Part shown: positions 12,401-23,462 of the stretch, piece by piece | Position numbering within the stretch: position 1 is the first letter of the stretch | Layout of the letters: each line of letters starts with the position of its first letter | Assembly (NCBI GenBank): GCA_008360955.1 | Contig: LUCM01004636.1 | Span: 223,346 to 287,345 of the forward strand | Direction of reading: 5' to 3' | Source: Fasciolopsis buskii | Taxonomy: Eukaryota > Platyhelminthes > Trematoda > Plagiorchiida > Fasciolidae | Length of the DNA stretch: 64,000 bases | Program-made: the position numbers and the translations under genes | The notes under the pieces: generated by a model | Told to the model about the DNA's origin: nothing | The model's database searches: none | The model's input: only the letters and a program-made list of their open reading frames with translations

Positions 12401-15400
12401 AAATCACTCGGTTCTTTTGTTCTTCATATTACTTAGCGCAATTTTGCCTATACATATATATATGATAAATTTTAAAGTAGTATACACGGTTCCGGTAGCA
12501 GCGCGGTTGCAAGAGCTTCTCTTCAAACCCTACTTGAAGTATTCATGCTCTTCCTGGATGTTCACCGTTGGCTACATGAGGCGTGTGATTTAACTGATTT
12601 GATTTGATTGCTGCCTCCAACTATCAGTCCTGATGCAAAACAAGTGGACTGCAGGTCGCGTAAATCAGTCAGGTCCTCTCGCTGGCAGGTAGGAAACCAA
12701 AATCTCAGAACTCAAATTTCCCGGAAAATTAAGGCTGGACGTATCAATCATGTGATATCAAGCGTTTACGTTACAAACTCCCCACATAAATTTTGTGGGG
12801 TGGGAACTTGCTAACGTTATCAGAACGTTTTCAATACCAGAGGGCTGAGTGCCATTTGCAAAGGCTTCATTAAGAAGCATTAAGGCCCAGTACACCGCTA
12901 CGGGACCGTTGCATAGTTGTTTAATCCTTGTTAGGAATCATTAGTGGTGTATGTCACTCCCGTAAGAACTGGAACGCAAACCCTTAGTTGCTGATCCAAG
13001 TGGGAGACTCCTGACGGCCTATGAAACATCAAGATTACTAGCTAGGATCACACAGTCGCATAGTACTTCCATCGTTTCTTAATACTGAGTTGAGCGACGC
13101 GGGTTCATGAAAACTTACTGTAAATTCATGCGAATGGTTTCATTTCTTACTCCCCTGTTGTTGTTGCCGAAGCTTTAGTATGGCAAGAAGCAATGCCGAG
13201 CTCATTAAGAATAGTAACCGCATTGTAAAATCTCAAGACAATTTGATTTGATGTCCCGACGAAGTTTCACACATTTTTAAAAAATACTTCAATTTCAAAA
13301 CAGGTTTTTTGGAAGTAATTTGCTATTCACTGGTCAGGGTGGTAAATTTCGGTCGTTTAGTTTATTTGGAACTGTTCAGCTCTTTTCCGCATTCAACTTT
13401 CTAATGGTTGTTTCTAGTCAAAAACCAGTACCTTTTCGCTTCTTGTGAAATTCATGTGAATTCAATACAGTTATTTCCTTTTCGAGTCACCCAGTGGTGT
13501 GTAATTTGTTCGCTGTTTTTTCCTGAACTAGGGGAGTTGGTATAAGTGAACCTTTTTAGTTTCACACACAACAGACAACATATTATCTGTTAGTGTTTAC
13601 CGATCCCACACGATGAATTAAAAAACTCAAGCATCCGGTCTAATGTTGCCTTCACCAAAGGAGACATTCCAAATGATATTTCGTCCCAGAAGCATTACGT
13701 AAACTACTCTACCAAGACGTTTGGTCCAATGAATGTGTTGTAATTATCTCTGAGTTCTCCATCTTTTTCCCTGGTAGAACCACCTAGGCCAAATTAGGTT
13801 CATACTGATCCATTAACGACGAATTTCAAATTGCCGAATTCACAAAGGGTATTCCTCAAGTTATGATCTCAGTGATGGAAACATGATTGCAGGAACATAC
13901 GTGAACACATCCTTGTTGGCCTAAAGTTGAAAGTCAAGTCACTCGTCTTCGTGTGGACTTGACTATCGTGGCGTGATAGGATAGGGTGATACACACCCAT
14001 GCGGTCAGCTGTCAGCGCTTGTCCTGAATGAGTACGGTATAATTTAACGCACCTCGGGATATCGACTGACAGACAGTGAACCCAGGAAAAGTTTAGACTC
14101 AATTTTGCTAGCCAAATTGCACGATACGAAAAAACAGACTGGACTGACATACCATGCAACATAATCGTCGAATTCCGTGTGATCACATCAGGTACTCGGA
14201 TAAATCACTAACTGGGAACCCACAGACAAACCGTTCCCCTTCACAAGCTAATGTGAAGCGAAAAAAACCCCACATAACTAATGAAATAACTTGATTCCAA
14301 TGAATACGATACTTGTTATTTTTCGCTATTCCTACGGTCAGTGTTATGGTATCGATGGCTGACTTATTGTAACCCTAGAAATTTCTGCATAGTTTCACCG
14401 ATCAGCCAGACGGCTTATCTGCGGATGACATGTGATGGAACTGTTATGGCTTCTCCAAGTCATTAGGGTATGAAATGTGTGGTGGATGAATATGCTACAC
14501 TGAAAAGGATTCTATGGCATATACTTGGAGCAGCTGAAATTATCTAAAATCGCCTCGTCCGATTAAAGCGCATCGTCAGTATTTTGGATGATTCATGACT
14601 TGCGCGATCCAACCGAGGGGCCCCACATTTTTTGATTACCTAGAATTCATTTGTGATCTGTTATCAAGACAGTATGTGGTACGTAGACGAGTGCACGGGA
14701 ATTGTGACACCTTCACCTATTTATTAGGGGTTGTATGACGATTTCAAACGTTGACGATCCAGATACGAATTGCTCACTTTGACATTGTTAGGAATATCAA
14801 TTTGCCAATCACTGACAGAATGATGATTTATTCCAATACAATTATTTAGTCCTTGTTTTCAACGTAATCAGCTTTGGCATCTGAAAGTGTAGCCTTGTCA
14901 TTCGACTAACTGAAGCTAATTGATGGCATTTTATATTTAAAAAAATGTAAATGAACCATTTTCTATAACTACGTTGATCAATTGCCTGTTTATAGTGGTT
15001 GCGTTTTAGTATTGCTTTATTCATTTATGAGTAGGAGGATATCAAGAGTAATCACGATGTTTTGACAGAAAAGACTCTATCAGCTTCAACTGGCATTTTC
15101 GCGCCCATGCAGCTCTAAATAACTTCAGCTAGATGTGGGCTCTAAGGTAAAGGAATGCTACCGACGACTTCGTATAACCCTGTTCACCAATCGCTATAAA
15201 TGAATGCCGTTCACAGATCCACATATACCTGTTGTTCGGTTAGTGTTGCATCGTAGCCTTCGGATCAAACCTTCCGTCTCGTTCGCTTTCCAGCGTATAT
15301 CTGCGCTAGCATGCTGAACGTAGCGTGTCCATGATCCTTAATTCAACATTCCCGTTGAGCGGTTTGCCTGTTTGTGACCATGCATGCATACTTCAGCCGC

Positions 15401-16128
15401 GTATCAGAGAGGGGGTTTGTTAACTAATGGAATTTAGGGATTGGAGATACCACAAGAGATCCGTTAATCTGCCCACTCAGAAGCAATGCTCATGTCGAAT
15501 GATTGTGGTGAGTGGAACTGAGCTTCACCCAGAGCAATAGCTTCGTTGCTACTGGGAGCTAAATAAACCATCCAGCCAGAAACCGTGCCATAGGAAGGCG
15601 AAAAGGTTGGGACATGGATAACTGGGTTGGTCGACACGCAACTTTCTAGTAAGGTTAATCTCCAATTCCCTCAGATAACCATGCTATTTTCCTTTGAATG
15701 TCATCAAAAAGATTCATCCTTATTTGTTTGATCCACCTGATTATTGCAAAGCTGTCAGATACCTAAGTGAATCCTACTGAAAGGAAACGCATGCAGTAAT
15801 ATATTTTGAGAAATTCAACGGCTTGTGCCTCTAAGTGTCGAATTTCACTAGAGACAGACAAGATGTACCGTCCATAGTCAGTACCATGGAACCTAAATAT
15901 TAATATATTCATTCACAAAACATGCTACAAGCTTTCAACGGGACTCAAATCTCAGATCCTAAGGAGTCTCTGAGAGGATCTCATAGAGACATCGATCATA
16001 AAACTTTCAGTTAGCGCCAGAAAGGCGAGCGAATTGTCATTTTTGACTAGAATGCTTCCCATGTCCGCCATTGTCCGATCAGTATTCATAAATATTCATC
16101 ACATTTCAGCTTTTGATTCAACGTAACA
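9469..16128. other. no recognisable gene
   Basis: Several ORFs of 60-106 codons occur (for example minus strand 11244-11564, 12041-12325 and 13869-14186), all within the chance range for this base composition. None shows a motif I can name. A perfect hairpin (CCCCACA / TGTGGGG) lies at 12780-12800. Confidence 0.45.
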
Positions 16129-16329
16129 TTAATTTTCACTACCGGTCCATCTTATTTTCATACACGCACAGACCGTCCGTCGTGCAGTGTGGGCAACAAG
16201 AGTTTCTAAACTGAAAAGTTTGTTCAGTTCATCCTGCACGCCTTCGTGCCCACTACTCGGTGTTTCACAATGAGCTGCCAACAGTCCACTCAGATAAGTC
16301 GGTTCTGTTTTGAGGGTCGCTGTAGCCAA
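16129..16329 (-). CDS. coding-like ORF downstream of exon copy A, unknown
   Basis: A 66-codon minus-strand ORF with a protein-like composition (mixed charged residues, few repeats). It lies just 3' of the duplicated exon on the same strand. A possible splice acceptor (GGCTACAG) sits near its start and an in-frame stop lies just upstream of that. I recognise no family. It could be an exon of the same or a neighbouring gene, or chance. It has no counterpart next to exon copy B. Confidence 0.2.
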   Translation of the reverse strand: MATATLKTEPTYLSGLLAAHCETPSSGHEGVQDELNKLFSLETLVAHTARRTVCACMKIRWTGSEN

Positions 16330-16351
16330 CGCCTAGCTCAACATTCTATTC

Positions 16352-16665
16352 AATGAACCAAGTTAAGGAACAATGAGAGGCCTGGGAACAAAACAGGAGT
16401 AAAGAGGGGCAGAAGATCCAGAATCTGAACACAGTCATCAATTCGATCGGGGTTTCGTGTTGGAAGAACAATTGGTTAGCATAGGTTGCTAACCGCGGCC
16501 CGGTATTTCGTCTGGCATTCCTCATCTAAAGCATGAATTGAATGAATCAACCGATCCCGAAAGTGAACAGTAGAATTTCCAAAGGTGATGACATGACAGG
16601 TTTGGTCTGACACAAAACATTCTCGATTTCCAACGATGACAAACTGAAGTTGGATGAATCGCCAC
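16352..16665 (-). repeat. inverted duplication, arm A
   Basis: This arm is the reverse complement of about 17410-17715. The outer ~125 nt, from the stop codon outward (the 3' flank of the encoded exon), carries about one difference. The inner coding part has about 13 substitutions plus an in-frame 12-nt length difference. The arms are separated by about 745 bp, so a transcript crossing both could fold into a long hairpin. Confidence 0.9.
16476..16643 (-). CDS. probable terminal exon, copy A, unknown Cys-containing protein
   Basis: Read on the minus strand, an AG acceptor (CTTCAG) is followed by 55 codons and TAA. The segment starts FVIVGNRE and ends EECQTKYRAAVSNLC. It has four cysteines: one after GNRE, one after DQT, and two near the C-terminus spaced 12 residues apart. 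Copy B at 17436-17591 has the same frame, start and stop position with 8 amino-acid replacements and 4 fewer codons. Keeping the frame through a 12-nt length change argues that this is or was coding. I do not recognise the family. Extracellular Cys-paired protein is an inference. Upstream exons are not identified; the signal-peptide exon near 25.7 kb on the same strand ends in a compatible phase but is 9 kb away. Confidence 0.5.
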   Translation of the reverse strand, partial: FVIVGNRECFVSDQTCHVITFGNSTVHFRDRLIHSIHALDEECQTKYRAAVSNLC

Positions 16666-17122
16666 GCAAAAGTCATTAATTAAGGAAGGAACAGAGGTTC
16701 AACTTTATCACCTATAGATCACGATTGGAACAATCAGTGTTCCGTATACTTGACATGACAGATGAATGGTGAAAAAATGCACGAACGCCAAGCTAGATAA
16801 AATGAAGAGTGGAACGTATAGTTAAGGAATAAAAACTGTAGGTGCCCGATGACGGGGAAATTCGAGTCTTGGTCATGAATGGAGCAGGAGTAGGAAAAGA
16901 TTAGGAGAATTGGTGAAAAAGATTAACGTTTCGGTCTAACCTGGGAACGTAATTGAATATGAAGAGTTTCCATTTATTTCGCACTGGACCAGGGCGAAAG
17001 AAAAACGAGAGCTTCTGTGACTGCGAATTGCCGTTGACGAATAGTGTGAATAGGAAGCGGAAAATCATCAAACCATATGCAGTCACAATTAGTCAGACGT
17101 GCAAATAAGCCGACGGTTGGGC

Positions 17123-17133
17123 GGGGGGGGGGG
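17123..17133. repeat. G11 homopolymer
   Basis: An eleven-base G run between the two inverted exon copies. It could be a length-variable or assembly-sensitive site. Confidence 0.95.
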
Positions 17134-17409
17134 TCAGCGCAGCCAAACCAAGTTGCTATCACACGAAGTGTAAAAAGCTACTTCAGAACTAATTCAGTAC
17201 TATGAAATTAGGCGCACACAATTTTGGTGGTTTTACAGGTACTTTGCCCCCACAATCGAGGTATCCGTGGCATTTGTAACCCTATCTACAAAAAGTTTAC
17301 CAGGTTCAGTATAGAAAGTTTTGATTGACCCACCTATGGATCTCAGCTGATTTTGTTGAAGCTTCAAATTCCTTTATAAAACCTAACTTGTTTTGATTAC
17401 CATTCACCC

Positions 17410-17715
17410 AACAATGGCTATTCATTCACTTTCAGTTTGTCATCGTTGGAAATCGAGAATTTGCTGTGACAGACCAAACCAACTTCGGAAATTTCACTGT
17501 TCACGTTCGGGATCGGTTGATTCATTCAATTCATGCTTTGGGCGAGGAATGCCAGACGAAATACCTGGCCGCGGTTAGCAACCTATGCTGACCAATTGTT
17601 CTGCCAACACGAAACCCCGATCGAATTGATGACTGTGTTCAGATTCTGGATCTTCTGCCCCTCTTTACTCCTGTTTTGTTCCCAGGCCTCTCATTGTTCC
17701 TTAACTTGGTTCATT
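17410..17715 (+). repeat. inverted duplication, arm B
   Basis: Partner of 16352-16665 in opposite orientation. Similarity begins just upstream of the splice acceptor and ends abruptly after GGTTCATT. Beyond that point the flanks are unrelated, which defines the duplication boundary. Confidence 0.9.
17436..17591 (+). CDS. probable terminal exon, copy B, unknown protein
   Basis: A pyrimidine-rich acceptor (TTCACTTTCAG) is followed by 51 codons and TGA. The segment starts FVIVGNRE and ends EECQTKYLAAVSNLC, parallel to copy A. The first two cysteines of copy A are both absent here: one is replaced by Phe and the other lies in the missing four codons. The two C-terminal cysteines are kept. That paired loss fits loss of one disulfide (inference). 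Among aligned codons there are 8 replacement and 2 silent changes. The terminal exons point away from each other, so their upstream exons would have to interleave unless only the last exon was duplicated. Confidence 0.5.
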   Translation, partial: FVIVGNREFAVTDQTNFGNFTVHVRDRLIHSIHALGEECQTKYLAAVSNLC

Positions 17716-20700
17716 AAATCGATGTATGGTTTATTGCTCTATTAATCGTATTCACTTGGATATTGTAGCTAACGCGAGATACACATTTTGAAGAGGCAAT
17801 TCAGTCTGACGAGCACTTTTCGAGGCTTCTTAGATCCCTATCTCTGGAACCATTAGTATTTCGCTTTGGATAATCACGTACCCAAGAACCCCAGTTACTC
17901 GAATGGTTCAACTGTACCAGACCTTAAGCTAGAAAAAGTCAAAATTTCACCACGACAGCCGTTCGCGCTGGTACATTTAATGAAAGTTAGAAGCAAATAC
18001 TCGTCAGCTATACACAAATTCAAAGAAAACTTTATCTGGTCCTTCGTCAGTGGCCAAACGTACTAGTCCACTGCAAAACCAACATCTCGCAACTTTTTAT
18101 TTGCTCGTTTCCTTTGTCCTGGTTGGTCATATTCACGAGCCACACAAGGATTTGTGTCCAACGTAACTCTACTCACTTATCCTACTCCTTCGGCTTCTTC
18201 TTTGTTTTCTATCTTTATTTTCCAACTTGCATTAATATTGGAAAGATGCACTAGGCACTGCTTTCTTTGATGAATTTAAAACCACCTGATCCGGATGGTA
18301 TAGCAGCAATCGGCCATAAGCTGTCTTTGAATTGACCTGTTTTACTATATCTTCCCTTCTCTGTCTCCAGATCTCTATTTCATCGACCTCTTAAAAGGTG
18401 TAATGGTTTTCCGGCTGCTAAACACGAACAACTGTGAGTCAGTCTCTCTCAGATTTCCTGCTTCGATAGTAGTCAAATCCGTCATCTCCCACCAGCTATT
18501 TCCTTTTCTGGAAAAAGGACCATTAGGCAATCGCCAATTTGGATTCTGATCTCGTCAATTTATTTGTAGCCTACAACCACTCAGCTTAAACGTCCGTTGG
18601 GGGTCCACTCGACAACAACCATGGGACAATTTTCTGGTTTCGCTCGAAATTCGCAGGACTATTGATAAAGTTTGGTTTGGTGGTTCTCTGGTTAAAATGC
18701 TCAAACTTGGGTTCTCTTCTGCTTTTACATAGAGGGCATGGAGTTTTTAATAGGCTAGTTGAATTCCTCTAAGTTGATCGATTTTCTGTGCCCTCATTCC
18801 TTGTAAAAGCATGTATTCTTCAAAGGGTCCACTATGTTTCGTTTATCCCTTGATGACCTTGCTCTTCTACTTCCACACCCGTCCCTTAGCTTGCCGATGA
18901 CACCAGTCTCCACCTTCCACTCTTTTATGGCAACCTCCGCTATGCCAACACTAATGTCGACCGTCACTGGAGTACGAAATTGTGTTAGTAAAATTCGGTC
19001 TAAAATAATTTGCTTTCTGAGACTCACGCAATCATGTTGCACTCAGTGCTCGAAAACTCACTTCGTTCAGCTTTTCAGAACATCATTCATTCGCCCATAC
19101 AGTTACCCTTGGATTCGACCCGATATGACCTCTTTTCCTGCTCTCTTTCTAAAGTTTTCAAGCTAATCTCCTTTCATGTCTAATTTTTTTCTCATGCCGT
19201 TGGTTTTCTGTTTCTCAAAAGATGCCTGCTCACTCCAGTTCACGGTCTTCGATTGCATGAAAGCCTAACGTGCCCTGAATTCGATTGCCCCAACTAAACA
19301 TGGGACTGGTCTTTACTCATTTCTCTTCTTCCTCACATTCAACAAAACGTCACCCGGATTTTACATGGTTCTTCCAAAAAATCTCCACTCTACAGTCATC
19401 AGTCTATCATTGGGCGGTTGGTCCGCTAACTCTCTTCCGCTCTTAATATCCTGGATTTTGTTCTCGGCAGTTCCACTTCCTTTAACTTCCTTCCGTTCAT
19501 CACGCACACAAACAGATAACCGTCCATAGCAAGTTTGTTTCTTTCAGCATTTTTCTCCTGCGTTGCTGAACCGTGAAGCACTCCATCCTTCGCATTGTTA
19601 TTCATTTAAAATCCATTTGTTTTTCTTTAAAAACTTGATCAGTAAATCGGTTTTTGTGAGAACGATCTTCACAGTCCCGTTTTTTTGTAATAAAGTCATT
19701 AGTTATGGAATTTATCTTTTCTATGGTCATCATTACACGTTCAATCAAGGTAGTAAAACCAGGAGAACCGTGTGCCAGTATTCACAGCTAATTCACTTGG
19801 CACAGGTATCTTGATACATGTTACATCCTGAATAAATACAAAGAATTTAAGTAGTACAGTGCACTTTTGTGTATGGGGAGCAGATGTTTCTGCTCTGATT
19901 CTTCAGAATGAAGAATTAGGCACTTGAGTATTTTGTGAGCAATGACATCCGAACCATTCTCTGGAATCCCAATCCTGAAATTTCGAACAATAACAAAATT
20001 ATTGTGCTTTTATGAATTCTGAACTGCTTTGTATTCGTTTACAAGCTGTTTCGATTAGAATAAATGAACAAGCATCAACTTGAGCAAGATAGCACCGATG
20101 ATAAACAACTCGCTCTTTCTTTCATCAAGTTTCAAGACACACTCTTACACTCGCACTTGATGTCTTTGACACGAATTAGACCAGCAATATCTTATTGATT
20201 ATTTCGGCCTGTAGCCTTGGTCAGTGGCATATTATCTCTATCTCATCTTTCAGTTGACTTTTTCAAAGATATTCCTGTCAGTTTTTTGATTAACAAAGCT
20301 TCTCATCTTGCTCGCTCCGAAAGACAGCAAAATTCACCGTCGGATAATTTTTGCACACAATCCCCGGTTTTGTAATGTTGATATGGTCTTACCGCATCGA
20401 ACAAAATGAATCGGAACATTCGTACAGAAACCAAGCAATTGGATCCAATGGATTAGTCAATGAAATAAGGTTTTTAATTCAGTCTGGCTTGATTTCCACG
20501 ATTATCAGGATCGGATTGTCCCTCAAGCAGACCGTTAGGGTGGAAAGCGCAAAATACTTCAAATATATCCAATGTGCTTGCCGATATTGAAAATACCTGG
20601 ATGGCAAACTTTTAATGAAGTCAGCGCACCACAATTCATTTGAACTGCTGAGAAATTTAGGTTCGCTTATCCCTCCAAAAGTTGCCGTTTTATTGTTGTT

Positions 20701-22777
20701 TTTTTCACAAGATATTCAAATGCAAAGCCATATAAACCTCTCCTTACTGTCAAACTAATCACAATCAATACGAAGGTGCAACCAGTAGTGCTTATCACAT
20801 GATTTAATGAGGGCAAAATCCAGTATTTCGGCCTCGCTGTTTTAACGCTTTTTACCTTGATGGATAGAGAAGTACATTCGGATTAGTCGCTAATTGTCTC
20901 CTTTGTCGTCCTCAAGTAGTGCGTGGAATTCGTAATTTCACATAATAGCATTGGTCTAGTCCATGTGAATCAAAGAAGTCCGCATCGGACGTTCACCTCC
21001 ACGTCTCCTGCACGACGGCTTTCGAAGACGCTGCGCGTATTTTATTTTTGCAAACTTCCCTTTCACATTGTGTAAATGAGACGTGCAACCATTGTAAAAA
21101 TGGTGTCTTTCCACTATATCGCTGATGCATATCATCTCGGTGGATGTTATTTGGGTAGTTGATGAAGGTCAGAGCCACAATGGGTACTCTAAAGGCACGA
21201 CCTCTGCCAGCTCAGAAGTGCGACCACTCTACGTCACCCTATGCGCTACTTCGACCAGATCATGGCTTAAGTTCATAATCGTTTATTCATTCTGAAGAGG
21301 ACGTTTCTGCAATGCTGTTAACTTAAGACAACCTTTATTTTCGTAAATAGGACATTTTTACACCTATAATTGCGGGAAACCGGTGTTGGCGTTCGTCAAA
21401 TCCGACTGGTATGGTTCCTAGAGAAATCCCGGTATTTTCTGGAAGTTAGCTATGGCAAAAATGAAATGGTATGTACTCCATCCTGTCGATTTTCAATTAC
21501 GGATGCATTTCGTACTTTGAGTTCATGCACCCTCGTTAGACCAATCAGAAGTCAGTTGGCCGACGGCCAATGAACATGAGCGTAACTGTCAACGCCAAAT
21601 CTGACTGTCTAAGGTGGATCCGTTATGTCATACAAGTTAGCGTGATGCGGAATGTGAGCGCACACACGTGCACGTGCTCCCACTACTGGTCGTAATCAGC
21701 TAACCGACCAATCAGCTACTCGGCCGGTGAGAATCCCGCAGTTAAAGTGACTGAGTAATGCGAAGCAGAAAGCGATGGATTGATGCAACTGCGCGCGTCA
21801 GCTTCACAAGTATCGATAATCTAGATGGGAGGATTGATTGCGTTGGTGGATTCTAGCGAAAATAGCAGTGGGAACTTCTTAGTCTAATGATCGAAATTTA
21901 GTTGAACTTTAGTTGGATACCAAGAGAAATTTATGGCCGATGACCGAGAGAAGTCCATATTATTCGTCCCAAATTGGTTTGTGTCTAAATTAACATCCAT
22001 CTCCTGAGTCGTCCTCTTTAAGGCATAAGACAATTGCTTGAGTGCTTTTGTGCTACTTGCTTTTCTTTCGGATCTAAGGCCCTGCCAGTCATGGTTGAAC
22101 CATGAATTTGAGGGAGAGGCATCCAGTCCTGAACAAAAACAGGTGATCACTAATCGATAGTCTAGGTAGAAGCATGCAACCATTCACTGATGATGTAGCT
22201 TGACTTTTTCGTATCCTTAAAGGATATGCTCACTATCAGCGGATAAATGCATGGTTATGATGAGTTTCTATGTTCTCGTCTGATCTATTTGAGATGAGTT
22301 TTGCCCTGGTATCGGATGCAAACTTGCGTTTTCAGGAGTCACCAACTTCACCTGTTAACCATTCTTTGCATCTTAGAAAGCGCTACTCTGTGGCCCGATT
22401 CAGTGTAAAACGCTGTGAGAAAAGACGGATGCAATCTCGGGCGTTAACTCCCGTTGTAATGGTTTTGAAAACACTGGCTACGTTGGTAACTTAGCTGACT
22501 GGACTGTGACGTGGTTTCTTCCCGGCCTACAGTTCATACGGGAACTGGAAACAAGGGCCAGGTATAATTTATGACTGAAAAAATTAACTGTAATAAACCG
22601 CCAGGGGCTGGAAGGTTCATACCACTTTGTATATTGAGGAATGGAGCACTGACACAGAAAACTGATTAGCGAACTGATCGCCCAAGCAAACAATACTGAT
22701 TTGTCTTCACTTTTTATTTGAATACAATGATGGCAAGAGATTGTCCACGTCTAGTTCAGGATAAGGTGCATGCGGAA

Positions 22778-22813
22778 TGATGTTGATGATGATGACGATG
22801 ATGATGATGATGA
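22778..22813. repeat. (GAT)n trinucleotide repeat
   Basis: An imperfect GAT/GAC triplet run. It reads as an Asp tract in a 63-codon plus ORF (22770-22961), most simply explained as a microsatellite. Confidence 0.9.
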
Positions 22814-23444
22814 AGACGTGAGAAATTTCCTGCATGGTCTTTTATGCTGTCTGCGGGGTGTACTTTTACGTAACTTAAACCTAATTGCTTTCGGCATCGA
22901 GCTGGTAACAGGTTTCCGAGCCTTGTCAACCGGGACGCTTGATGCGCTTATTTTCGTGTAGTCACCTGCGTTTGACTTTCGGTTGAAATTTGGAAGATGG
23001 GTTAAATTGTATGAGCCTCAGCGCCATCAATTTGTTGACCGAGTGAATTCCTATTCGAAACGATCAATTAGTTCGCCATCACCTATTTCTATGGCAAAGA
23101 ATATTGAGGCATTTTTTGTGTTTGGTACCATGTACTTTTCCGGTTTGAAATGACCAAATGGTACTCGAGTGAGGAAGCATACAACTGAATCACTCCAGAG
23201 TAATGAAATTTGAGATTTAACTTTCCTTCGTCTTATTCATTAAACGACCTAAATTTTCGATGATAATTTAATGTTGAAATACCGGACGTATTATTTTCCA
23301 TTTGGTCTTGCAGCCAAAGGAACAAGATGTATCTTGTTTAGTTATTTTCTTCGAATCTGTTTTATTTAACTCAGTATTACTGGCATAACATACGAAACAG
23401 AAAACTGTTCATCCGGAAAGATTGACTAGTGCATATGGACTGGT

Positions 23445-23462
23445 CACACACACACACACACA
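23445..23462. repeat. (CA)n microsatellite
   Basis: A short CA dinucleotide run with no associated gene. Confidence 0.9.

Noticed and set aside
22770..22961. Poly-Asp protein
   Set aside because: The Asp run is a GAT microsatellite; the rest of the ORF has no recognisable feature.
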